A stretch of 64,000 nucleotides of DNA from Mycobacterium sp. SMC-8 (GTDB lineage Bacteria > Actinomycetota > Actinomycetes > Mycobacteriales > Mycobacteriaceae). Every line of letters starts with the position of its first letter. Position 1 is the stretch's first letter. A model generated the notes under the pieces. That model saw only the letters and a program-made list of their open reading frames with translations, was not told the DNA's origin and made no database searches. Of the stretch, positions 8,681-17,442 are shown in pieces. The stretch covers positions 1,736,001-1,800,000 of the forward strand of contig NZ_CP079865.1 of NCBI RefSeq assembly GCF_025263565.1, in the 5' to 3' direction. The position numbers and the translations under genes were made by a program.

Positions 8681-9891
8681 CGACCGTCGAATTACACTGG
8701 CGCGCCTCGGCTCTGACCCGCTCGGTGGCGACCTGCGCGGCGGTGGCGATCGTCGCGGCGCTGCTGGCGGGACGATGGGAGCTCGCCGCCTTCGCCGCGC
8801 CGCTACTCGGCGTGCTGTGCTCGGTGGGTCGCCAGCGCGGCGTGCCGGCGGTGACGGTGTCCGCCGAGCCGGCTTTCCACAGGTGCTTCGAGGACGAGCC
8901 GGCCCGCGTTCAGGTGTCGGCCGGCTCCGACGACGGCGGCCCGGTAGCGCTGACGTGTTCCGTGCCGACCGGTATGACGATCGACGAGACCGACGGCGCG
9001 GACCTGACGGTGCGGGCGACGCGGTGGGGCCGGTACCCGATTCGCGCCACCGTGACCGTGAGCGGGCGCGGCGGCCTGATCGAGGGGGTCGGCGCGGCCG
9101 ACGCCGCCGAGGTCTGCGTGTTCCCCATCGCGCCACCACAATCCACCCAGATTCCGCGGACCGACCTGCTCGACCGGCTCGGCACGCACCTGACCCGGCA
9201 TGTCGGCCCCGGCGTCGAGTTCGCCGACATCCGCCCCTACGTCCCCTGCGACCAGTTGCGCACGGTCAACTGGCCGGTCAGCGCCCGCCGGGGCGCGCTG
9301 CACGTCACCGAGCGGCTGACCGACCGCGCCGCCGACGTGGTGGTGCTGGTCGACACGTATCCGCAGCCGCCCGGTCCGGCCACCACCGCCACCGAGCGGA
9401 CCGCCCGGGGTGCCGCACAGGTGGTGCAGAGCGCGCTGCGGTACGGCGACAGGGCCGGTCTGGTCACCCTGGGCAGCCGCAGCACCCGGTGGCTCGGCGC
9501 CGACATCGGGCAGCGGCAGTTCTATCGGATCCTGGACACGGTGGTCGGCGCGACAGACACCTTCCAGACCGCCACCGGCACCCTCGCGCCGCGCCCGGCC
9601 GTCCCGACCGGCGCCATCGTCATCGCGTTCTCCACGCTGCTCGACACCGAATTCGCGTTGGCCCTCATCGATCTGCGTAAGCGCGGTCATCCCGTGGTCG
9701 CCGTCGACGTGCTCGAGGGCAGTCCGATCGAAGGCGACCACGACCCGCTGGTGCACCGCATGTGGAGCATGCAACGTTCGTTCATGTACCGCGACATGGC
9801 CACCGTCGGCGTCGACATCGTCGGCTGGCCGGATGCGGTGACGCTGGACCAGGCGATGGCGCTGGTGCCGGCACGACGGGCACGCCGATGA
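8677..9891 (+). CDS. DUF58 domain protein, MoxR partner
   Basis: 404 residues. Two hydrophobic segments (about residues 15-30 and 33-50) anchor it in the membrane. The DUF58 signature is GVEFADIRPYVPCDQLRTVNW followed by ARRGALHVTER, and the following VWA-like domain holds VVVLVDTY, AGLVTLGSR and VIAFSTLLD. DUF58 proteins are the usual partners of MoxR ATPases. It begins with a GTG that overlaps the moxR stop (GTGA, 8677-8680). The first Asp of the metal-site motif is present (LVDTYP), but the DxSxS form is degenerate. Confidence 0.87.
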   Translation: MTTVELHWRASALTRSVATCAAVAIVAALLAGRWELAAFAAPLLGVLCSVGRQRGVPAVTVSAEPAFHRCFEDEPARVQVSAGSDDGGPVALTCSVPTGMTIDETDGADLTVRATRWGRYPIRATVTVSGRGGLIEGVGAADAAEVCVFPIAPPQSTQIPRTDLLDRLGTHLTRHVGPGVEFADIRPYVPCDQLRTVNWPVSARRGALHVTERLTDRAADVVVLVDTYPQPPGPATTATERTARGAAQVVQSALRYGDRAGLVTLGSRSTRWLGADIGQRQFYRILDTVVGATDTFQTATGTLAPRPAVPTGAIVIAFSTLLDTEFALALIDLRKRGHPVVAVDVLEGSPIEGDHDPLVHRMWSMQRSFMYRDMATVGVDIVGWPDAVTLDQAMALVPARRARR

Positions 9892-10316
9892 TCGCGGGTG
9901 CGGCACATCGATTGACACTCATGGCTTTCGGCGTGCTCATGGTGGCTGCGGCCGGGTACCGGGCCGACAGTTACGCAGTGTTGGCGGTCGGGTTTTCGCT
10001 GACGGCGGTGCTGGTTTCGGCATGGGCGCGGCCCGCGGCCACGGTCGCGGTGCTGGGCGCGGTGCTGACCGTCGTGATGGCCGATCCGGCGCCGATGTTC
10101 ACGGTGCTGGCCGGGCTGGCGGCCGCGGCGTACCTCGTCCTACGCCACACCGTGCCGACGGCGCCGACGATGTACTTCGCGGTCGGGTTCGCCGGCGCGG
10201 CCGCCGTCGCGGTCCTGCTGCCGGTGCAGGCGCCTTGGCTGCCGCTGGTGGCGCCGTTGACCTTGCTCGCCGGATATCTGTTGGCGCTCAAACCTTTTGT
10301 GAGGCAACGGCACTGA
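9888..10316 (+). CDS. Small polytopic membrane protein, last gene of the MoxR operon
   Basis: 142 residues, almost wholly hydrophobic, with five or six predicted transmembrane segments and no soluble domain. It starts with an ATGA overlap on the DUF58 stop (9888-9891), so it belongs to the operon. Its 3' end overlaps by 29 bp with the convergent phospholipase D gene. No family recognised. It could be the membrane component of the MoxR/DUF58 complex. Confidence 0.7.
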   Translation: MIAGAAHRLTLMAFGVLMVAAAGYRADSYAVLAVGFSLTAVLVSAWARPAATVAVLGAVLTVVMADPAPMFTVLAGLAAAAYLVLRHTVPTAPTMYFAVGFAGAAAVAVLLPVQAPWLPLVAPLTLLAGYLLALKPFVRQRH

Positions 10317-11838
10317 CCATCGACCAGAGCCGCGGCGCGACCCTGGTCAGCGGCCAGGTGATCATCCCGGTGGCCACCTCGATCGCGCTGCGGGTGATCG
10401 AGGGTGGCACGTGGTCGGGGTCCATCAGCTCGTTCTCGGCGAGCGGGCCCGCATCCGCCGACACCATGAACTCGGTGAACTTGCGCAGCGAACGGCCCGA
10501 ACCGCGCAACGCGTCGATTGCGGCGAGGAACGAACCGCGCCGCAACGCCTCCCGCCGGAACTCGGCCGGCTGCACGCCCAGATGCTCGGCCACCAGGGCG
10601 TCGCGAGTGTCCACGATGTGGCGCCGTACCTTGTCGCTGCCCGTCGGCGGGGCCTCCAGCGCGACGTCGCACTCGCTGTCGAAACCCAGCGAGCGGTTGT
10701 TGAGGTTCGACGAGCCGATACGCAGCAGCCGGTCGTCGACCACCATCACCTTCGAGTGCACGTACACCGACTGCCCGCCCTTGACGGCCGGCCAGTACAC
10801 GCCGAGCCGGCCGTGTTCGTCGGCGTCCCACAGCATGCGCAGCAGCCGCTCCCGCGCACTGTCCATCGACTGCTTCTCAAGGCGGCTCTCCGAACTGCGG
10901 GGCAGCACGATCACCACCTCAGGGCCGTCGGGCTCGCGTAACCGCGCGGCCAGCGCCTCGGCCAGCCCGCGCGCCGCGAGGTATTGGTTCTCCAGATAGA
11001 TCACGGTCTTCGCGGCGGCGATCCCGGCGAAGTCCAGCGCCTCCACCTCCCGCACCTCGGGGCGGCCGGGCAGGGTGGGAAGGGTGCGGGCCACGCCCAC
11101 CTCCACGTCGCGCAGCGCGGGCCGCAGCCCGTGCGGCCACACCGGCTCCCGCGGCGAGACCGGCGGCAGCGCCCGTCCGGTCGCGGCGCGCCAGCGGTCA
11201 CGGGCCTGCTCGGCGAGCACCCGGGCGGCCGGGCCGTCCACCGCGGCGGCGACCTCGTGGCGCGGTCCGTAGGGCTGTCCCGCCGTGCGTCTGCCCGGAT
11301 CGTCGGGAAGATGCGCCCGGGTGTCCCAGCGGCCGACGGTCAGGTCGATGCCACCGCAGAACGCCACCGCGTCGTCGACCACCACGATCTTCTGGTGGTG
11401 CACCGCGCCGGTGGGACGCGCCCCGTCGACCGCGAGATGCAGGCGGCTGGAGGTGATCTGATTGAGCAGCGCCACCGGCGCCACCCCGAACCAGAACCCG
11501 TCGAACGCAGGCAGCAGCCGCAGGTTCGACTTCAGCAGATACACCTGCAGGTGACGGCGGCTGCACAGCAGCCAGTGCAGGAACAGACCCAGATGGTCCG
11601 GCCCGGACAGCGTGGGCCCGGTGGGCTCGAAGGCCGTCCGGGAATCGAGATCCCAGCCGATGAGCATGATGCGGCGCTCGGCGCGCAGCATCGCCGCCTT
11701 CACCGCGACCAGGTAGTCGGCTCCGTCGACGATCGGGGTGAAGCGGCCTGCCCGCGCCGTCTGCCAGCACGTCGTCCCCGGCACGAGAAGCCGGTCGTCG
11801 GGCCCCCCGTCAGGCGGGCTCTGCAACTGGTCTGACAT
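10288..11838 (-). CDS. Phospholipase D-family protein (two HKD motifs)
   Basis: About 516 residues with the two catalytic HKD motifs of the PLD superfamily: HHQKIVVVDDAVAFCGGID in the first half and HSKVMVVDDRLLRIGSSNLN in the second. The pair makes one active site that works through a phosphohistidine intermediate. It has no signal peptide or cardiolipin-synthase N-terminal membrane helices, so it is probably a cytoplasmic phospholipase D or phosphatidyltransferase-like enzyme. The ATG at 11838 (MSDQLQSPP) was preferred over a GTG 9 bp upstream because a GGTGAG element precedes it. Substrate not predictable. Confidence 0.85.
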   Translation of the reverse strand: MSDQLQSPPDGGPDDRLLVPGTTCWQTARAGRFTPIVDGADYLVAVKAAMLRAERRIMLIGWDLDSRTAFEPTGPTLSGPDHLGLFLHWLLCSRRHLQVYLLKSNLRLLPAFDGFWFGVAPVALLNQITSSRLHLAVDGARPTGAVHHQKIVVVDDAVAFCGGIDLTVGRWDTRAHLPDDPGRRTAGQPYGPRHEVAAAVDGPAARVLAEQARDRWRAATGRALPPVSPREPVWPHGLRPALRDVEVGVARTLPTLPGRPEVREVEALDFAGIAAAKTVIYLENQYLAARGLAEALAARLREPDGPEVVIVLPRSSESRLEKQSMDSARERLLRMLWDADEHGRLGVYWPAVKGGQSVYVHSKVMVVDDRLLRIGSSNLNNRSLGFDSECDVALEAPPTGSDKVRRHIVDTRDALVAEHLGVQPAEFRREALRRGSFLAAIDALRGSGRSLRKFTEFMVSADAGPLAENELMDPDHVPPSITRSAIEVATGMITWPLTRVAPRLWSMVSAVASQKV

Positions 11839-11907
11839 CCGTCTCACCTTCGGCCGGCGACGCGGTGGCCCGGGTCTCTAGAGCGTAGGCGGTCCCGGAC
11901 GGCCCCG

Positions 11908-12837
11908 TCAGGCCACGGTGCGCCGGAACTCGCTGGGGTTGACGCCACGGACTCGTTTGAACGCCGCGCTGAACGCGAACGGGTCCGAGTAGCCGACGGT
12001 GCGGGCGACCTCGGCCAGGGTCGCCGCCCTGCGCTCCCGCATCACATCCACGGCCAGTGTCATCCGCCAGGCGGTGAGGTAGGTCAGCGGCGGTTCGCCG
12101 ACCAGCTCGGTGAACCGCTTGGCCAGCGTCGACCGCGATACCCCGGTGCGCTCGGCCAGCTGCGAGACCGTCCACGGCGCGGCGGGCTCGGCGTGCAGCA
12201 GCCGCAGCGCGTCACCCACCACCGGGTCACGCTGGGCGCTCCACCAGGCCGGCGGTTCGCCGCCGGGCCGGTCGAACCACTCGCGCAGCGTGCACACCAG
12301 CATCCAGTCCAGCAGCCGGTCGAGCACCACCTGCTGGCCGGGGATGTCGAGCGCGACTTCGGCGGCCAGGTGGTCGAGCACCGCGTCACCGGTGCCCCCG
12401 CCGGGGACCCGCAGCACGGTCGGCAGCGCGTCCAGCAGGGGTCGGTTGATCTCGCCCTGCACCGGGTAGGCGCCGACGATCAGCGTGGTTGCCCCCGCCT
12501 CGTTGTGCGCGACGTCGTTCCAGCCCAGCCGGTGTCGGGTGCCGCCGAGTTCCGGGGTCGCGCAGAACTCTCCGCATGCGAGCGGCTCCGCGGCGGTGCC
12601 GGGTGTGTCGACGAACCTGAACGTCGCGGGGCCCTTCACCACGACGGTGTCGCGGGCGCGCACCGGCTCGGCGTCGCCGTGTTCCGGCACGACCCAGCCC
12701 GCGCCGTCGAGCACCGTGCACAGGGTCAATGGTGCTCCGTCGACGAAATGTAGCGACCACGGCGCGGACAGCGTGGACGCGCCGAACAGCGAACCCTGTG
12801 CGCGCACCCCGCGGCAGAGGTCGTCGAAGACGTCCAT
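11908..12837 (-). CDS. AraC-family transcriptional regulator
   Basis: 309 residues. The N-terminal cupin-like sensor domain (about residues 1-190; SLHFVDGAPLTLCTVLDG, VVPEHGD) is followed by two C-terminal helix-turn-helix units: WTVSQLAERTGVSRSTLAKRF and TLAEVARTVGYSDPFAFSAAFKR, with the closing GVNPSEFRRT. It is divergent from the NmrA-like gene with about 80 bp between the starts, the usual layout for an activator of the neighbouring operon. The inducer is unknown; related regulators respond to small aromatic or electrophilic compounds. Confidence 0.9.
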   Translation of the reverse strand: MDVFDDLCRGVRAQGSLFGASTLSAPWSLHFVDGAPLTLCTVLDGAGWVVPEHGDAEPVRARDTVVVKGPATFRFVDTPGTAAEPLACGEFCATPELGGTRHRLGWNDVAHNEAGATTLIVGAYPVQGEINRPLLDALPTVLRVPGGGTGDAVLDHLAAEVALDIPGQQVVLDRLLDWMLVCTLREWFDRPGGEPPAWWSAQRDPVVGDALRLLHAEPAAPWTVSQLAERTGVSRSTLAKRFTELVGEPPLTYLTAWRMTLAVDVMRERRAATLAEVARTVGYSDPFAFSAAFKRVRGVNPSEFRRTVA

Positions 12838-12917
12838 CCCGCCAGGCTAGACGATCGCACAGGGAAATCGGCGGATCACCCATGGATTCGTCCAGTCGAG
12901 GGCCGTTGACTGGGGGC

Positions 12918-13754
12918 ATGGCACACGACACCACACTCGTCCTCGGCGCCACCGGCAAGACCGGCAGGCGCGTCACCGCCCGGCTGCGACTGGCCGGCGT
13001 CCCGGTGCGGACCGCATCGCGGTCCAGCCCCACCCCGTTCGACTGGACCGACCCCGACGGCTGGGACGCCGTGCTCGACGGCGTCGGCACCGTCTACGTG
13101 GTCGCCCCGACGGTGCCGGGCCCGGTCCATGAGTTCATCGCCCGGGCGGAGTCGGCGGGGGTGCGGCGCGCGGTCCTGTTGTCCGGCCGGGGCGCCGACA
13201 CCTGGGGCGACTCCCCGTTCGGGCTGGACATGCGGTCCGCCGAAGACGCCGTGCGCGGCTCGGCGCTGGAGTGGACCATCCTGCGGCCCAACAACTTCGA
13301 CCAGGACTTCGACGAGGACGTGTTCCACGCGCCGCTGCTCGGCGGGACCCTGGCGCTTCCGGCGGGCGAGGTGCCCGAGCCGTTCATCGACGTCGAGGAC
13401 GTCGCCGACGTGGCCGCCGCGGTGCTCACCCAGCCGGGCAGGCATGCCGGGCGGGTGTACGAGATGTCGGGGCCACGCGCCCTGACCTTCGCGGAGGCGG
13501 CCGACCTGATCGCCCGCGCGTCCGGGATGCCCGTGACCTACAAGCAGATATCGGCCGTCGAGTACACCGCGCAGCTCGTCGACGACGGGTGGGCCCGCGC
13601 CGACGCGCAGCACATCGCGGAGATGTTCGTGATGATGGAGCGCGGATTACTTGCCGAACCCGCGGACGGCGTCACGCAGGTGCTGGGCCGGCCGCCCCGT
13701 ACGTTCGAGGACTACGTTGTTCGGGCCGCGGCGGCCGGAGCGTGGCACCGATGA
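12918..13754 (+). CDS. NmrA-like NAD(P)-binding protein
   Basis: 278-residue atypical short-chain dehydrogenase. The start has the nucleotide-binding glycine motif LVLGATGKTGRRV, followed by TASRSSPTPFDWTD and a TVYVVAPTVPG strand. The Ser/Tyr-Lys catalytic set of classical SDRs is missing, as in NmrA, azoreductase-like (AzoB) and triphenylmethane reductase groups. The start ATG 12918 has a purine-rich TGGGGGC before it. It forms an overlapping pair with the next gene (ATGA at 13751-13754) and is divergent from the AraC gene that probably controls both. The reaction is uncertain: reductase or redox sensor. Confidence 0.8.
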   Translation: MAHDTTLVLGATGKTGRRVTARLRLAGVPVRTASRSSPTPFDWTDPDGWDAVLDGVGTVYVVAPTVPGPVHEFIARAESAGVRRAVLLSGRGADTWGDSPFGLDMRSAEDAVRGSALEWTILRPNNFDQDFDEDVFHAPLLGGTLALPAGEVPEPFIDVEDVADVAAAVLTQPGRHAGRVYEMSGPRALTFAEAADLIARASGMPVTYKQISAVEYTAQLVDDGWARADAQHIAEMFVMMERGLLAEPADGVTQVLGRPPRTFEDYVVRAAAAGAWHR

Positions 13755-14179
13755 CCGCGGTCGAGACCGCCCTGACCCGCGAGGACCGGAACTTCCTACG
13801 GCGGCCGCTGCACGGGTTCCTGACCGTGGCCGCGGGCCCGGTGCCCCCGCAGCCGCGGCCGGTGTGGTTCGAGCTCACCGCCGACGACACGATCGAGCTG
13901 TTCACCGCCGCGGGCGCCGCCAAGGTGCGGCAACTGCGCGCCGACCCGCGAGCCTCCCTCGTGGTCGCCGCGCCGGTCGGCGAACGCGAACGGTGGGTGT
14001 CGCTCACCGGCCCGGTCACGGTGGCACCCGACGGGGCCGCTGACCTGGCCAGGCGGCTGGCCGCGCGGTACTGGGACCTCGACGACCCGGTGCGGGCCGC
14101 CCATCTCGAGGCGATGCTGGCCGACGAACACCTTCGGGTGGTGCTGTGGCCGCAGCGGGTCAGCCGGGTCGCGGTGTGA
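13751..14179 (+). CDS. Split-barrel flavin/F420-binding protein (PNPOx-like)
   Basis: 142 residues of the pyridoxamine 5'-phosphate oxidase-like split-barrel fold. Features are FLRRPLHGFLTVAAGPVPPQPRPVWFELT, IELFTAAGAAKVRQLRADPRASLVV and WVSLTGPVTV, then a helix before VVLWPQRVSRV. In mycobacteria such proteins bind FMN or F420. The overlap with the NmrA-like gene suggests both act in one reduction or detoxification pathway under the divergent AraC regulator. The cofactor cannot be decided from sequence alone. Confidence 0.75.
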   Translation: MTAVETALTREDRNFLRRPLHGFLTVAAGPVPPQPRPVWFELTADDTIELFTAAGAAKVRQLRADPRASLVVAAPVGERERWVSLTGPVTVAPDGAADLARRLAARYWDLDDPVRAAHLEAMLADEHLRVVLWPQRVSRVAV

Positions 14180-14247
14180 CATATCCCGCGGGGCGGGACC
14201 GGTTGCCGGCCGGCGCATCGGGAACCCGTCGGGCAAGGAGGTTTCCG

Positions 14248-14706
14248 ATGTCCGAGACTCACGACCGCTCACCCGCCCCCGGCGCCCCGACCCGGCAGGA
14301 CCCGCCGGTGCTGCTCTACGACGGCGTCTGCGGGTTCTGCAACGGCGCGGTGCAGGCCATTCTGCGTGTGGATCGGCACGGGTCGCTGCGGTTCGCCGCG
14401 CTCGACAGCGACTTCGCCCGCGGCGTCATCGCCCGCCACCCGTTCCTCGCCGACGTCGACTCGGTGGTCTTCGTCGACGACCCGGGCGGACCCGACGAGC
14501 AGGTCGCGGTCAAGTCCGCCGCGGCGCTGCGCGTCACCGACTACCTCGGCGGGCCGTGGCGGGCCCTGCGGGCCGCCGAGGTCATCCCGGCCCCGCTGCG
14601 CGACCGGCTCTACGACGGCTTCGCCCGGGTCCGGTACCGGATCTTCGGAACGCATGACACCTGCCCGATCCCGGCGCCCGAGGTGCGGGCCCGCTTCCTG
14701 GACTAG
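14248..14706 (+). CDS. DCC-family thiol-disulphide oxidoreductase-like protein (DUF393)
   Basis: 152 residues, recognised by VLLYDGVCGFCNGAV near residue 30, which holds the CxxC pair of the DCC/DUF393 family, and by YDGFARVRYRIFG towards the end. DUF393 proteins have a thioredoxin-like fold and a possible redox role; no substrate is established. A perfect AAGGAGG lies 7 nt before the ATG. It follows the AraC-linked pair by 68 bp and converges on zmp1. Confidence 0.85.
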   Translation: MSETHDRSPAPGAPTRQDPPVLLYDGVCGFCNGAVQAILRVDRHGSLRFAALDSDFARGVIARHPFLADVDSVVFVDDPGGPDEQVAVKSAAALRVTDYLGGPWRALRAAEVIPAPLRDRLYDGFARVRYRIFGTHDTCPIPAPEVRARFLD

Positions 14707-14730
14707 CTGTGAACTAGCGGAGGTCCCCGC

Positions 14731-16815
14731 TCAGTTCCAGATGTGCACCCGCCGTTCGGGTTCCAGGTACAGCTCGTCGTCGGGTCCGACCCCGAACGCG
14801 TCGTAGAACGCGTCCATGTTGCGGATCACGCCGTTGCAGCGGAACTCCGGCGGCGAGTGCGGGTCCACCGCCAATCGCCGGATCGCCTCGGCTTCACGGG
14901 ATTTCGTGCGCCACACCTGGGCCCAACCGAAGAACACCCGCTGCTCGCCGGTCAGCCCGTCGATCACCGGTGCGGGCTTGCCCTGCAGTGAGAGTCGATA
15001 CGCGAGCAGTGCTATTGAGAGGCCGCCGAGGTCGCCGATGTTCTCGCCGACGGTGAACGCGCCGTTCACATGATGCGACGGGTCCAGGTCGCGGGGCACG
15101 AACTCCTCGTACTGTTCGATCAATGCCGTGGTGCGCTTGCCGAATTCGGCGCGGTCCTCGTCGGTCCACCAGTCCACCAGGTTCCCGTCGCCGTCGTACT
15201 TGGCGCCCTGATCGTCGAAGCCGTGTCCGATTTCATGACCGATCACCGCGCCGATGCCGCCGTAGTTGGCGGCGTCGTCGGCGTCGGCGTCGAAGAACGG
15301 CGGCTGCAGGATCGCGGCCGGGAACACGATCTCGTTCATGCCGGGGTTGTAGTACGCGTTGACCGTCTGCGGCGTCATGAACCACTCGTCGCGGTCCACC
15401 GGGCCGCCCAGCTTGGCCAGATCACGGTCGTACTCCAGCGCGTAGCCGCGCCGGTAGTTGCCGTACAGGTCGTCGCGGGCGATCTCCAGCGCGGAGTAGT
15501 CCCGCCACTTCTTTGGGTAGCCGATCTTCGGGGTGAACTTGTCGAGCTTGACCAGTGCCTTCTCCCGCGTCTGCGGAGTCATCCAGTCCAGCGAGTTGAT
15601 GCTGACCCGGTAGGCCTCGCGCAGATTGGCCACCAGCTCGTCCATCCGCGCCTTGGCCTGCGGCGGGAAGTGCCGATCCACGTACAGCCGGCCCAATGCC
15701 TCACCCATCAGGCTCTCCACCACCGATACGCCGCGCTTCCAGCGTTCGCGGATCTCCTCGGTGCCCGACAGTCTGCGCCCGTAGAACGAGAAGTCCTCGG
15801 CGATCAGTTCGTCGGTGAGCAGGAACGCCCGGGCGTGGATCACCCGCCAGCGCAGCCAGTTCTTCCAGTCCTCCAGGCTCTCGCCGGCCCACAGCCCGGC
15901 GAACGCGGTCAGGAAATCGGGCTGGCGCACCACCACTTCGGCGGCCTGGTCGTCGCGAGCGCCGAGTCCCGACAGCCAACCCGGCCAGTCGAAGCCGGGC
16001 GCTTGCTCGACTACCTCGGCGAACGTGCGCAGGTTGTAGGTCAGGTCGGCGTCGCGGCGCTTGACCACGTCCCAGTGCCCGGCCGCGATCTTGGTCTCCA
16101 GCGCGACGATCCGCTCTGCGGTGTCGGCGTGATCCTCGGCGCCGCCGCCGTAGACCAGGCCGAACATCGCGGCGATGTGCCCCGGGTAGGCGGACAGGAT
16201 CTCGGCGTGCTGCTCGTCGCGGAAGTACGACTCGTCGGGCAGCCCGATCCCGGACTGGGTCAGGTGCAGCAGATAGCGCTCGGAGTTCTTGGAGTCGGTG
16301 TCGACGTACAGGCCGGTGCCCCCGCCGACGCCGGTGCGCTGCAGCGCGCCCATCACGCGCGCCAGCGCGTCGGGGCTGTCGGCGGAATCGATGGCGGCGA
16401 GCTCGTCGAGCAGCGGGGTCAGTCCGCGTGCCCGCACCGTGTCCTCGTCCATGAAGCTGGCGAAGAGGTCCCCGATGCGGGACGCGTCGTTCGAACCTGA
16501 GATGCGGGACGCGTCGTCCGAACCTGAGATGCGGGACGCGTCGGTTGAGCCCGAGCTGCGGGACGCGTCGGTGCCGTGCGGGGCGTCCCCACCGGCCACC
16601 TCGTTGATCAGGTCGCGGATCTGTTCCTCGGCGCGGTCGTAGAGCGTGCGGAAGGCGCCGTCGGTGGCCCGGTCCGCCGGGATCTGGTACTCGGCCAGCC
16701 AGCGGCCGTTCACGTGGCCGAACAGATCGTCCTGCGGACGGGCGTCGGCGTCGACGTAGCGCAGGTCGAGTCCGGACTTGGTTGTCGACTTGGGCGATGT
16801 AGCTTCTACCGTCAC
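14731..16815 (-). CDS. zmp1: Zinc metalloprotease, M13 (neprilysin) family
   Basis: 694 residues against about 663 for Mtb Zmp1. Peptidase M13 N-terminal domain begins near residue 15 (SGLDLRYVDADARPQDDLFGHVNGRWL). The zinc motif is HEIGH at residues 527-531 (GAVIGHEIGHGFDDQG), with NAYYNPGMNEIVFPAAILQPPFF before it and the third ligand in GENIGDLGGL. As in Mtb there is no signal peptide; the Mtb enzyme nevertheless acts outside the cell in phagosomes. The extra length comes partly from a 9-residue tandem repeat at residues 79-114. Start GTG at 16815. The gene is divergent from omamA with a 39-bp gap, as for Rv0198c and Rv0199. Confidence 0.95.
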   Translation of the reverse strand: MTVEATSPKSTTKSGLDLRYVDADARPQDDLFGHVNGRWLAEYQIPADRATDGAFRTLYDRAEEQIRDLINEVAGGDAPHGTDASRSSGSTDASRISGSDDASRISGSNDASRIGDLFASFMDEDTVRARGLTPLLDELAAIDSADSPDALARVMGALQRTGVGGGTGLYVDTDSKNSERYLLHLTQSGIGLPDESYFRDEQHAEILSAYPGHIAAMFGLVYGGGAEDHADTAERIVALETKIAAGHWDVVKRRDADLTYNLRTFAEVVEQAPGFDWPGWLSGLGARDDQAAEVVVRQPDFLTAFAGLWAGESLEDWKNWLRWRVIHARAFLLTDELIAEDFSFYGRRLSGTEEIRERWKRGVSVVESLMGEALGRLYVDRHFPPQAKARMDELVANLREAYRVSINSLDWMTPQTREKALVKLDKFTPKIGYPKKWRDYSALEIARDDLYGNYRRGYALEYDRDLAKLGGPVDRDEWFMTPQTVNAYYNPGMNEIVFPAAILQPPFFDADADDAANYGGIGAVIGHEIGHGFDDQGAKYDGDGNLVDWWTDEDRAEFGKRTTALIEQYEEFVPRDLDPSHHVNGAFTVGENIGDLGGLSIALLAYRLSLQGKPAPVIDGLTGEQRVFFGWAQVWRTKSREAEAIRRLAVDPHSPPEFRCNGVIRNMDAFYDAFGVGPDDELYLEPERRVHIWN
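16474..16581. repeat. 27-bp tandem repeat inside zmp1
   Basis: Four consecutive 27-bp units (starting 16474, 16501, 16528 and 16555) encode 9-residue repeats of the form DASRISGSD. Units one and two differ at a single base, the third is more diverged, and the fourth is partial. The period is a multiple of three, so changes in copy number keep the frame. Confidence 0.9.
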
Positions 16816-16854
16816 CCCACAAGCCTGCCAGAACGTGCCGGTACCCTCACGCGC

Positions 16855-17442
16855 ATGCCCGATGACGAGCCGGAACCGCGCACTGACGGGATCATCAGCC
16901 GCTACGGCGTCGGGTCGGCGGTGCTCGCGGTAGTGGGGGTCGCCGCGGTGGTGCTGGCGGTGATGATCTGGAACGGGCACCGCGCCGACACCGCTGAACT
17001 GAGGTACCGCGGTGAGGTGCTGCAGACCGCCGTCGACTGGACCGGCGTGCTGATCAACATGAACAAGGACTCCGTCGACGCCGACATGACCACGCTGCAC
17101 GAGGGCACCGTCGGCCAGCTCAACGCCGAGTTCGAGACCGCCGTCGAGCCGTACCGCAAGCTGGTGCAGACGCTGCAGTCGCGCACCACCGGGCAGATCG
17201 ACTCGGTCGCCATCGAGACCATCCACCATGCCGAACCCGGTGACGAACCCGGCGCCGCGCCCGACCCCGAGCAGGGCCTTGAGGGGTTCTCGTCGCGCAC
17301 CGACACCGTGATGGTGGTCGCGACCTCGCTGTCGGAGAACGCCGGCACCGAGAAGCCGCAGACGGTGCGCTGGACCCTGCGACTGGACGTGACCGACGTC
17401 GACGGCAGGCTCGCGATCTCCCGGCTGGAGCCGATCCGATGA
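16855..17442 (+). CDS. omamA: Mce-associated membrane protein OmamA
   Basis: 195 residues: a short acidic cytoplasmic head, one transmembrane helix (about residues 19-40; SAVLAVVGVAAVVLAVMIW) and an extracytoplasmic Mce-associated domain (ELRYRGEVLQTAVDWTGVLINMN...TMVVATSLSENAG...VRWTLRLDV). In Mtb, Rv0199/OmamA stabilises Mce1 and Mce4 lipid importers although it is encoded away from the mce operons. The position next to zmp1 and before omamB agrees with that locus. ATG at 16855. It overlaps omamB by 4 bp. Confidence 0.88.
   Translation: MPDDEPEPRTDGIISRYGVGSAVLAVVGVAAVVLAVMIWNGHRADTAELRYRGEVLQTAVDWTGVLINMNKDSVDADMTTLHEGTVGQLNAEFETAVEPYRKLVQTLQSRTTGQIDSVAIETIHHAEPGDEPGAAPDPEQGLEGFSSRTDTVMVVATSLSENAGTEKPQTVRWTLRLDVTDVDGRLAISRLEPIR

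Noticed and set aside
16474..16581. CRISPR-like array
   Set aside because: The 27-bp units are contiguous without spacers and lie in frame inside zmp1; they are a coding tandem repeat.
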